NCBI RefSeq assembly: GCF_000473995.1
Contig: NC_022571.1
Span: forward strand, 2,449,416 to 2,513,415
DNA: 64,000 nucleotides
Reading direction: 5' to 3'
DNA from: Clostridium saccharobutylicum DSM 13864
GTDB taxonomy: Bacteria; Bacillota; Clostridia; Clostridiales; Clostridiaceae
In this document: piece after piece, positions 17,069 through 24,494 of the stretch
Layout: every line of letters begins with the position of its first letter
How positions within the stretch are numbered: position 1 is the first letter of the stretch
Made by a program: the position numbers and the translations under genes
The notes under the pieces: model-generated
Told to the model about the DNA's origin: nothing
Database searches by the model: none
What the model saw: the letters and a program-made list of their open reading frames with translations, nothing else

Positions 17069-17119
17069 AAACTGTATTATAGATTGCAATAGATGGTACA
17101 CAAGTTTATAATACAGTTT
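17069..17119 (+). terminator. long-loop terminator after the second MATE gene
   Basis: A perfect 13-bp stem (17069-17081 with 17107-17119) with a 25-base loop and a TTTTCC tail. The stem begins AAACTGT and the loop begins GATTGCAA, close to the hairpin at 13001-13052. Confidence 0.8.
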
Positions 17120-17191
17120 TCCTTTTGTAAAAAATATATATCCTATAAAATTTACTACAAATAGAATATTACTTTTATTTTATAGTGTTTT

Positions 17192-18634
17192 TTATTTCTC
17201 TTTTTTAAATAAAATTTCTTTTATATTGGGTTCAAAAGGTATTGAAACGCTTTTAATATTTCCATCATTATCATAATTGAATTTAACTGATATTACATAA
17301 TAATCCATAACGCTCATGGTAAAAATATCATAGCATTTATGATCAAGTGTGTATTCTATATTATTATAAGTTAATTTCAAGCTATTATCTTTTATTTGGA
17401 TTTTTACAGATCCATATCCTGGATTTTCATATATGCCTACATATTCTTCAAGGGAGTGGGAAGGAGTCAGAGATTCCTTTTTAGAGTTTCTTTCTGCTTC
17501 ATTAGCAGATTCCATTGTTTTCAACATATTTTCAACTTCATTTTGAAGTTTTTTATTAAAAGCAGTATAATCATAGCCTAAAAGCTTGTCATATATATAG
17601 TAAGCTATAGGCATAGTGCAAAAAGCATTACTTAAATTAGTAAGAATAACTATACCAATATTTTCATCTGGAAGAAAGCTTGTATAGGAACAAAACCCAT
17701 CTATATTTCCACCATGATTAACATGTTTTCGTCCTCTATAGGATTCAATAAACCAGCCTAATCCATAAGATGAAAATTGTAATTCATCAAGATTTAGAGG
17801 AAATAGTTGACAAGGGATTTGAGGCGAATGCAACTCATTTATAGTTTTCTCTGATATAATCTGATTTCCATTTACTTTACCTTTATTTAAATGAAGGCTA
17901 AGCCATTTTAACATATCAGTTAAATTTGAATTTATACAACCAGCAGGCCCCATAGAATCTATTTTTCTAAAGTTTATTTTGGTAATTTCATCTCCTTTTT
18001 GTACGTATGGCTGGCTGTAATTTGTAGATTTTTTTGAAACATCCACTGAGAAATTTGTGCTGTTCATACCAGGAGGTTCAAGAATTCTTGATTTTACAAA
18101 TTCTTCCCAAGTCATTCCTGTAACCAGCTCAATAATATAGCCAGCAGTAGCATACATTAAATTATTGTACTGCCATGTTTCTCTGAAATCTTTACTAAAT
18201 TCCAAGTATTTAATTCTATCTACTAGTTCTTTTCTGCTTAAAGAAGAGTTATACCATAATGCATCATGTCTAGGTAGTCAAGAACGATGGCAAAGCATGT
18301 CTCTTAATGTAAGGTGTTCTTCAGCATATTTATTGTGCATTTCAAAGTTTGGCATGTACTTTTTTATAGGAGTATCGAGATCAAGTTTACCTTCATCTAC
18401 CAATATGCCTATTGATAGTGAAGTAAAAGCTTTACTGGCAGAACCTATAGCAAATAAAGTGTCTTTTGTAACATTTGAATTTTTATTAATATCACGCAGA
18501 CCAAATTCACCATAGTATATTATTTCATCATTTCTGATTATACCTACAGTCATTCCAGGAATTTTGGATTCTTGCATCTTTCCAGATAAGAAGTCATTAA
18601 GATATTCAAAGTTATTAGATATGTTATTCTTCAT
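17192..18634 (-). pseudogene. serine beta-lactamase-like hydrolase interrupted by TGA
   Basis: A class C beta-lactamase/esterase-like enzyme (PBP fold) with a C-terminal DUF3471-like domain. From ATG 18634, 118 codons run to TGA at 18280-18278, then the same frame continues to 17192; the intact length is 480 codons. Before the stop lie the catalytic SxxK (SASK, residues 65-68) and RDMLCHRS. After it come LPRHDALWYN, the YxN motif in WQYNN and the third-box HGG in VNHGGNIDGF. Relatives read HRSGLPRHD at this point, so one GGA-to-TGA change explains the stop. It lies 39 bases after the MarR gene and is probably its operon partner. As it stands, the SxxK and YxN boxes are on separate fragments, so activity is unlikely. 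Confidence 0.87.
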
Positions 18635-18673
18635 AATATTGTTGCACCACCTTTGTTTATTGAATTAAATTTT

Positions 18674-19222
18674 TTATTTTTTATAATTTCTCATTCTTTC
18701 AAATTCGTTTAATGCTCTTTCTTGTATCTCATCTGCATCTTCACCCATGTCAAATTCAGCTTCTTCTTCAAAACCATCCTGTTCTTCGCCATCAAATCTA
18801 TATAATTTCTTTAATAGTGTCCATAATATTTCCATTTCTTCAATAGAAAAATCTTTAGAAAGCTTACCAAAGAACCCAATTGATTTTTCAGCACATATTT
18901 TCATGGCATCTGTTCCAGCTTCAGTAATTTTCACATTAACTGCACGCTTATCATATTGACTTGGTAAAGTAATGACATATCCTTTGTTTTCTAGATTAGT
19001 AATCAATTGCTTTATACTTTGTTTTGTTGTACCTAGTTTTTTTGCAATATTGTTTAAAGTTGTTTCATTTTCAGGTAAATGCATGATAGAAACCATTGCC
19101 ATAAGCTGTCTGCTGGTTAAAGGTTCGCAATATTCATCACCTTTAATCTGAATTTTATTAGTGAGAGAAAATAGTGTTGCGTATATTTGTTGCATTAGAA
19201 ATAATGCTTTGTAATTATTCAT
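18674..19222 (-). CDS. MarR family transcriptional regulator
   Basis: A dimeric winged-helix repressor of 182 residues. The HTH is visible in ETTLNNIAKKLGTTKQSIKQ, followed by the wing LENKGYVITLPSQYDKRAVNV, where the Asp-Lys-Arg of the wing is conserved. The acidic C-terminus (EEQDGFEEEAEFDMGEDADE) is longer than usual. ATG 19222 follows AAAAAGGAGGTATCTT. Upstream lies a perfect 18-bp palindrome and a related second copy, typical MarR autoregulation. The next gene in the operon is the interrupted serine hydrolase, the likely regulated function. The inducing ligand is unknown. Confidence 0.92.
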   Translation of the reverse strand: MNNYKALFLMQQIYATLFSLTNKIQIKGDEYCEPLTSRQLMAMVSIMHLPENETTLNNIAKKLGTTKQSIKQLITNLENKGYVITLPSQYDKRAVNVKITEAGTDAMKICAEKSIGFFGKLSKDFSIEEMEILWTLLKKLYRFDGEEQDGFEEEAEFDMGEDADEIQERALNEFERMRNYKK

Positions 19223-19241
19223 AAGATACCTCCTTTTTAAA

Positions 19242-19259
19242 TAGACAATATATTGTCTA
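19242..19259. promoter_or_regulatory. MarR operator, perfect palindrome
   Basis: TAGACAATATATTGTCTA is a perfect 18-bp palindrome, 20 bases upstream of the marR start codon. It is the best candidate site for autorepression. Confidence 0.75.
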
Positions 19260-19286
19260 AAATTACGATGGCATATTATTCTAATA

Positions 19287-19304
19287 TAGTCAATATACTG
19301 TCTA
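19287..19304. promoter_or_regulatory. MarR operator, second imperfect copy
   Basis: TAGTCAATATACTGTCTA matches the 19242-19259 palindrome in 16 of 18 positions and lies 45 bases from it, about four helical turns. The spacing suggests cooperative binding of two dimers. Confidence 0.65.
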
Positions 19305-19718
19305 TTAGTTTTGATGTGATTTATTAGTTAAATTTATTGAAGATGGTTATTAATTAATAGTATTAGGTAGTACAGCTGTAATATTATTAAATCTTGTTTG
19401 CAGAAAGGATGATTTGCTTATATTACCATCATTAATGTTTTGGATTGGAAAGATATCTATTATTACAATAATGTCTAATATGAGAAAAATATAAAAATAT
19501 CCAGTTTTAGAACTAAGTGAAATAAATGGATTCAACAGTACCAAATGTGAAAAATATGTTATCACTAAGTGGGATTAGGGCAGTTGCTTTGCTTTGTATA
19601 TCTGTTAAAAATCCTAAGAATACAATTTTGTAACAATGATTTCATTGCTACATAAAATAAATATATAGACTATTATATATTTATAAAATATATAAACTAA
19701 GTTAAAATAGAAAAAGTA
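19305..19718. other. intergenic stretch with possible coding relic
   Basis: No intact gene is seen. From about 19363 the + strand reads LGSTAVILLNLVCRKDDLLI and ends at a TAA near 19493; a second hydrophobic piece, LSLSGIRAVALL, appears near 19560. These could be remains of a membrane protein gene, but I cannot name it and the support is weak. Confidence 0.3.
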
Positions 19719-19747
19719 TTGACGTTATATAAATAGTATTCTATATT
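19719..19747 (+). promoter_or_regulatory. sigma-A promoter of arsR
   Basis: A -35 box TTGACG (19719-19724), a 17-base spacer and a -10 box TATATT (19742-19747), placed 35 bases before the arsR start. Confidence 0.7.
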
Positions 19748-19748
19748 T

Positions 19749-19768
19749 TATAGATATATATATCTATA
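19749..19768. promoter_or_regulatory. ArsR operator, perfect 20-bp palindrome
   Basis: TATAGATATA joined to its complement TATATCTATA forms a perfect 20-bp palindrome directly after the -10 box, over the expected transcription start. ATA-rich palindromes of this kind are bound by ArsR/SmtB repressors. It ends 13 bases before the start codon. Confidence 0.7.
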
Positions 19769-19781
19769 TGGAGAGGTGTTA

Positions 19782-20105
19782 ATGAAAATGAGTTATGAAG
19801 ATAATGCAAAAATTTTTAAAGCACTATCTGACCCAAGTAGGTTAAAGATATTGGACATATTATCTTGTGGTGAGAAGTGTGCATGTAATATTTTAGAGTA
19901 TTTTGAATTTACTCAACCAACGCTTTCACATCATATGAAAGTATTAAGTGATTGTGGACTTGTAGAGGTAAGAAAAGAAGGACTTTGGAATTACTATGAA
20001 TTAAATATGAATAATTGTAACAAGTTAACTTTATATTTAATGAATCTTGTAACAGAAACAGATAATTGCATTTGTAAAGATAAGACTAAATGTAATTGTA
20101 AATAA
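19782..20105 (+). CDS. arsR: ArsR family arsenite-responsive repressor
   Basis: A small winged-helix repressor of 107 residues, using ATG 19782 with GGAGAGG five bases before it; an in-frame GTG at 19776 overlaps that site. It contains the ArsR helix KIFKALSDPSRLKILDIL, then CGEKCACNILEYF, where the Cys-x-Cys pair matches the As(III)-binding ELCVC-type motif, and the recognition helix QPTLSHHMKVLSDCGLV. A Cys-rich tail (CICKDKTKCNCK) may add metalloid ligands. A promoter and a palindromic operator precede it. arsC follows after 127 bases. It probably represses this short ars operon and releases on arsenite or antimonite. Confidence 0.9.
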   Translation: MKMSYEDNAKIFKALSDPSRLKILDILSCGEKCACNILEYFEFTQPTLSHHMKVLSDCGLVEVRKEGLWNYYELNMNNCNKLTLYLMNLVTETDNCICKDKTKCNCK

Positions 20106-20232
20106 GGGATTAGTTTGATGATAAACAAAGTAAATGAAATTTTACAGTAATAGAATTTAGATGTGAAGACGTAAGAAGAAATAATTTAATTAACTTAATT
20201 CAATAAACTTGTTTCAAGGAGAGATTCGAAAA

Positions 20233-20646
20233 ATGAAAACAAAAGTAGCATTTATATGTGTTCATAATTCATGTAGATCACAAATGGCGGAAGCACTTGG
20301 AAAACTTTATGGAGATTCAGTATTTGAAAGTTATTCTGCAGGAACAGAAACTAAGCCTAAAATAAATGAAGATGCGGTAAGAATTATAAAAAAATTGTAT
20401 AGTATTGATATGAATGAAACACAAAAATCTAAGCTTTTATCAGAAATACCCAATATGGATATTGTTATAAAAATGGGATGCAATGTTGCATGTCCTTATT
20501 TGTCAGCTAAGCATATAGAAGATTGGGGATTAGATGATCCGACAGGAAAAAGTGATGAAGAATTTATAGTAACAGCTAAAAAAATAGAAGGTAAAATAAA
20601 AGATTTAGCAAAGCGAATTGAGAATAATGAAATTAATGTAGATTGA
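20233..20646 (+). CDS. arsC: arsenate reductase, low-molecular-weight phosphatase type
   Basis: Reduces arsenate to arsenite using a thiol relay. 137 residues from ATG 20233, which follows CAAGGAGAGATTCGAAAA. The phosphatase loop C-x5-R is ICVHNSCRSQ (Cys 9, Arg 15), the resolving cysteines are in MGCNVACPYL, and the general-acid loop is WGLDDPTG. It belongs to the thioredoxin-type class, not to the glutaredoxin-type ArsC of E. coli. No ArsB or Acr3 efflux pump lies next to it. The gap from 20106 to 20232 holds only a ten-codon ORF, so either the pump gene is elsewhere or it was lost. Confidence 0.9.
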   Translation: MKTKVAFICVHNSCRSQMAEALGKLYGDSVFESYSAGTETKPKINEDAVRIIKKLYSIDMNETQKSKLLSEIPNMDIVIKMGCNVACPYLSAKHIEDWGLDDPTGKSDEEFIVTAKKIEGKIKDLAKRIENNEINVD

Positions 20647-20713
20647 TTTATTTTAAATGTTTTTTGTCAATAATATTAACATACCTATAAAAATTAAGGA
20701 GTGATTAATTATT

Positions 20714-20917
20714 ATGATATGGCAATATAAAGTATTTTCAGTTGAACATTTTTTAAATTCAGATAAAGATCTAACAATGGAAGAAAAATTAAATAAATAT
20801 GGAGCAGATGGCTGGGAACTTGTTGGAGTATTGGAAAAGCCATCTACAGGACTTGGAAATCCTCCTGAAGCTTTAGATCGTGAATCAATAGTGTTTAAAA
20901 AAGCCATAAAGAGTTGA
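20714..20917 (+). CDS. DUF4177 domain small protein
   Basis: A 67-residue soluble protein with the DUF4177 pattern: an initial IWQYKVF strand, then MEEKLNKYGADGWELVGVLE, where the GWELV core is the family hallmark. The biochemical role of DUF4177 is not known. ATG 20714 follows TTAAGGAGTG. It stands between arsC and the hydrogenase and has its own terminator. It may be cotranscribed with ars, but no functional link is evident. Confidence 0.8.
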   Translation: MIWQYKVFSVEHFLNSDKDLTMEEKLNKYGADGWELVGVLEKPSTGLGNPPEALDRESIVFKKAIKS

Positions 20918-20928
20918 AAAATTCATTA

Positions 20929-20970
20929 AAAGTTATACCAGTGCAAAATAAATTGCACTGATATAACTTT
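20929..20970 (+). terminator. intrinsic terminator
   Basis: An 18-bp stem with one mismatch (20929-20946 with 20953-20970), a 6-base loop and a T run, 11 bases after the DUF4177 stop codon. Confidence 0.9.
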
Positions 20971-21044
20971 TTGTATTTAGAATAAACTATCATTTAAAAA
21001 TCATAGACTTAAATATATAATCTATTTAAAATATGGAGATGTCT

Positions 21045-22622
21045 ATGAGTAAATCAAAAAAACATAGAGTTCAAGAAGATAATATTATACAAATGAATAA
21101 AAAGAAATGTATTGGATGTACAGCTTGTGCATTTACATGTGCAAAGGAAACTAAGATATCTGTATTAAAAGCAGTTGATAATGGAAGGAGGACAGTAGAT
21201 CCGAAGCAAGTTACTTTTGGAGCTAGTGGATGTATATATTGTGGACAATGTACACTTGCTTGTCCAACAACAGCAATTAATGTTAGAAATGATGTATCTT
21301 TAGTAAAAGAAGCATTAAATAGTGGTAAATATTTAATATTAACAGCAGCTCCAGCAGTAAAAGCAACACTTGGAGAAGAATTTAGTCTTCCAATAGGTAC
21401 AAATGTAGGAGGAAAGATTGCACCATCTGCTAAAAAAATGGGATTTCAAAATGTATTTGATACTGATTTTGGTGCAGATATGACAGTTATAGAAGAGGGG
21501 ACTGAACTTATAAAAAGAATTGTTAGTAAAGAAAATTTACCCATGTTTACTTCTTGTTGTCCTGCATGGGTACGCTATGTTGAACTTTTTCATCCAGAAA
21601 TATTAAAGAATGTTTCAACTTCAAAGTCTCCCCAGCAAATGATGGGAGCAAGTATAAAAACATATTTTGCAGATACATATAATGTTTTACCTACTAATAT
21701 AGTTACAGTATCTGTAAAACCATGTACTGCTAAAAAATACGAAGCACAAAGAGATGAGATGGGCAGAAATGGATATAAAGATATTGATATAGTTTTGACT
21801 ATAAGAGAATATGCACAGCTTTTAAAAGAAAAAGGAATAAATATAACTGCAATACCCGATGAAAGTTCAGATCCATTTATGGGAGAATATACTGGAGCAG
21901 CAGTTATTTTTGGGGCAAGCGGAGGCGTTATGCAAGCAACTCTTAGAACAGTAGCAAATTACTTAAAAGGTGATGTGGCAGAAGTTAATAATATTAAATT
22001 TAATAAAATAGATGGATATGAGGATATAAAGGAATCAATTATTAGTTTGGGAGGACAAAATTACAAAGTTGCAATTGTAAATGGACTAAAAGAAATTGAA
22101 AAATTTTTAAGTGGTAGAAAATGGAAGGAGTATTTATTTGTTGAAGTTATGGCATGCCCAGGCGGATGTATAAATGGAGGGGGAACTCCAAGAATAGAAA
22201 TGAAATCTAAAATTAATGAAAAGTTATGTATAGCATGTGGAACGTGTATAGAAAATTGTCCTGTTGGAGCTATACAATATAATGCACAAGGACGTGCAGA
22301 AGCTCAAAAAGACAAATGCGTTGGATGTAAATTATGTAGCAATATTTGCAGATCTGAGGCAATAAAAATGCAGTATTATGATAAAGCGACAAATAAACCT
22401 TTAGAAGAAAATTATATAAAATTAAGAACAGATGTCTTAAAAAATATTGATAAAGAATCAAAAATAAGAATTTCAGATGAAAATGAAAATCTTCAGAATA
22501 TGTATAAGAATTACATGGGTGAAGCTGACGGAGGAAAAGCAAATGCTTTACTTCACACTAATTATTTAGATAAATCATCTGAACTTCAGAATAATTTTAG
22601 AACAAAAAGGAAAAAACATTAA
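21045..22622 (+). CDS. [FeFe] hydrogenase with N-terminal and C-terminal ferredoxin domains
   Basis: An iron-only hydrogenase for H2 evolution or sensing, 525 residues from ATG 21045 (RBS ATGGAGATG). An N-terminal 2[4Fe-4S] ferredoxin (Cys at 22-32 and 63-73) is followed by the H-cluster domain: L1 TSCCPAW (169-175), L2 KPCTAKKYE (225-233) and L3 MACPGGCINGGGTP (369-382). The four H-cluster Cys (172, 227, 371, 375) and the proton-relay Cys 171 are present. A second 2[4Fe-4S] ferredoxin (395-435) is inserted after L3, before the usual C-terminal tail (NMYKNYMGEADGGKANALLH). In L2 the usual Met of MPC is Lys. No signal peptide is present. It stands alone; maturases are not in the window. A specialised clostridial type rather than the main enzyme is likely. 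Confidence 0.9.
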   Translation: MSKSKKHRVQEDNIIQMNKKKCIGCTACAFTCAKETKISVLKAVDNGRRTVDPKQVTFGASGCIYCGQCTLACPTTAINVRNDVSLVKEALNSGKYLILTAAPAVKATLGEEFSLPIGTNVGGKIAPSAKKMGFQNVFDTDFGADMTVIEEGTELIKRIVSKENLPMFTSCCPAWVRYVELFHPEILKNVSTSKSPQQMMGASIKTYFADTYNVLPTNIVTVSVKPCTAKKYEAQRDEMGRNGYKDIDIVLTIREYAQLLKEKGINITAIPDESSDPFMGEYTGAAVIFGASGGVMQATLRTVANYLKGDVAEVNNIKFNKIDGYEDIKESIISLGGQNYKVAIVNGLKEIEKFLSGRKWKEYLFVEVMACPGGCINGGGTPRIEMKSKINEKLCIACGTCIENCPVGAIQYNAQGRAEAQKDKCVGCKLCSNICRSEAIKMQYYDKATNKPLEENYIKLRTDVLKNIDKESKIRISDENENLQNMYKNYMGEADGGKANALLHTNYLDKSSELQNNFRTKRKKH

Positions 22623-22659
22623 TTATTTTCACGTGCCTTATAATAAAAAATAATGTAAT

Positions 22660-22699
22660 AAAAGCATTGCTGAAAGTTTAAGTTTTCAGCAATGCTTTT
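22660..22699. terminator. bidirectional terminator between hydrogenase and wall-binding pseudogene
   Basis: A perfect 16-bp stem (22660-22675 with 22684-22699) flanked by A and T runs, serving two convergent genes. Confidence 0.9.
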
Positions 22700-22714
22700 A
22701 AAAAATATAGTAAA

Positions 22715-23836
22715 TTATCTAATCCATGCTCCTGATGGTTGAAGGAAATACCAAGTACCATTGTCATTTAACCAACCAGTCTTCATAGCAGCTGATCCAT
22801 TTAAGTAGTACCAGTTTCTGCCATCTTTAATCCAACCTGTAGACATAATACCATCCGCTTTTATATAATACCAAACGCCTCCATCATTAACCCGTTGTCC
22901 TTTTAATTGATTTCCTGAAGCATTATAGAATGTAACCCATCCTTTGTTTGCAATTGGAGTTGTTTCAACTGGAGTTTGAGCTTGTGTTAAAGTTTGTCCT
23001 CCAATTACTGAATAAACTTCATGGCTTTGATTCCATGCAACAATATTGTTGTCATCATAAACAGATATTTTATTGAAAGATCCATCTACTTTATATACTT
23101 TTATCCAAGTTTTGTCATTGTCCCATTTATAGATATATCCAGATGATAATCTCCATAGGCTTCCGTTTACATCTGTGTCTACTGCTAATGTACTATCAAT
23201 AATTTCTGCAGAATCATTTGATTGGTTGTTGACATCAGTGTAATAATATGAGCTCTTTGAGACTAATGTTATTGTTTGAGTTTTTATTGAATTTCCACTA
23301 ATAGTGTAATTAATTAACTTTCCGTTAGAAATAGTATAGTTGCTAAGTAAAGTATGATTTGAATCTAAAGCATTACCATTATCTTGAGAAATTATTTAAA
23401 CTTTTAACTGTTCCGGCATCAGTAACGTCGTATCTTTCATCTGTATCCTTTTTAAGATTTTTTCTTAAAGTTGAAGAAGCATCATCTTGTGAATTCTCTT
23501 TTATTGAATCATCAGTAACTGAACCGTTATTTAAATTAATAAAATGATCTCCACTTTGTATATCTAAGTACTTAGAACCATAAGTTTTGATAGATGATCC
23601 ACTGTCGACATTTGATAAATTGTTATATTTACCGTTTGATAAATAGTAAGCTGATTCATCTTTATTATTAACTTCTCCATCAATATAGAATTTTCCATCT
23701 TTGTATGCCATGGCATTATAGATAGTACCTTCTTGAGAATCTATTTTTTGTAATCAGCTGCATTTGCAGGTATTATTGAAATAATAGCAGCAGTAGCTAA
23801 TAATAATGATGTCGCTTTACTCATTCTTTTTAACAT
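22715..23836 (-). pseudogene. secreted cell-wall-binding repeat protein with two frameshifts
   Basis: ATG 23836 follows CGGAGGAAAAAATT and opens a clear signal peptide (MLKRMSKATSLLLATAAIIS, cleaved after ANA). The frame breaks at ADYKK within a T6 run at 23744-23749. The protein resumes in another frame (IDSQEGTIYNAMAYKDGKF) to about 23385, then shifts again (SQDNGNALDSNHTLL) and reads to 22715. The C-terminus has three choline/glucan-binding repeats (GGVWYYIKADGIMSTGWIKD, NWYYLNGSAAMKTGW, TWYFLQPSGAW). The intact protein would be about 370 residues, secreted and bound to wall polymers. Two independent frame breaks indicate a true pseudogene or poor sequence. The lysozyme at 55687 has the same type of repeat and is intact. 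Confidence 0.82.
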
Positions 23837-24423
23837 AATTTTTTCCTCCGTATTTGTATAAGATTTAATATTAGTGAATATTTAATTTTAAATAAAGGTG
23901 ATTTTTGTTTTTGACACTATATTATACAGATTAATATTGGTTATTTTGGTGCCTTTTAAAAAAAGTCGAATTTAGAGTTATAATAGAAAATAAATTTAAG
24001 TATATAACGTGAAAATTTATTTAAATAGATGATATACATCAAACCTTGATCCAACATAGGTGAAAGAACAAATGTTGAAGATTTAGCGAAATTTGTAAGG
24101 TTAATTTAAAGCTAATTATTTTGGAGACGATATTGAAGCTTATAATGGTTCAGAAGTAGTTAAGTTTACTCTCCTTAGACAGCAAGAGGATAAAGCTTAC
24201 CAATAGTTTAAAACTTGAAAGTAGACTACTAAATAATTATTATGTAAAGTAAAGTGTGACAAAAACTTAAAATTAAATGAAGAAATGAAAAAATAAGAAA
24301 AATTATTCTACAAAAACATATGATTATTAAAAAGAAAATAAATTAAAATACAAACATAGATTAATAAATTGCATTATATTCATCATATCCGTATTTTGGA
24401 TTTAAATATAATTAATTTTCAAA
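23837..24423. other. degraded intergenic region with gene relic
   Basis: About 590 bases without an intact gene. On the + strand, near 24073-24115, there is NVEDLAKFVRLI followed by a stop. Near 24121-24206 there is FGDDIEAYNGSEVVKF with TLLRQQEDKAYQ and a stop. The codon pattern looks protein-like, so these may be two pieces of a dead gene that I cannot name. The second copy of the 24-base repeat follows at 24232. Confidence 0.35.
24232..24255. repeat. 24-base dispersed repeat, copy 2
   Basis: Same 24 bases as 10789-10812, in direct orientation, beside the gene relic. Confidence 0.6.
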
Positions 24424-24452
24424 TTGACATGAATATCCGTCTAACTTATAAT
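24424..24452 (+). promoter_or_regulatory. consensus sigma-A promoter of the stalk-protein gene
   Basis: A perfect TTGACA (24424-24429), a 17-base spacer and a perfect TATAAT (24447-24452), 43 bases before the start codon. Strong constitutive transcription is expected. Confidence 0.85.
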
Positions 24453-24494
24453 TTAATTACACAATATTGAAAAAATAAGGAAGCGAAAATTAGT

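Noticed and set aside
18278-18280. In-frame TGA considered as a selenocysteine codon
   Set aside because: Relatives are expected to have Gly here, the enzyme family has no redox role, and I see no selenocysteine-insertion hairpin evidence strong enough to support it.
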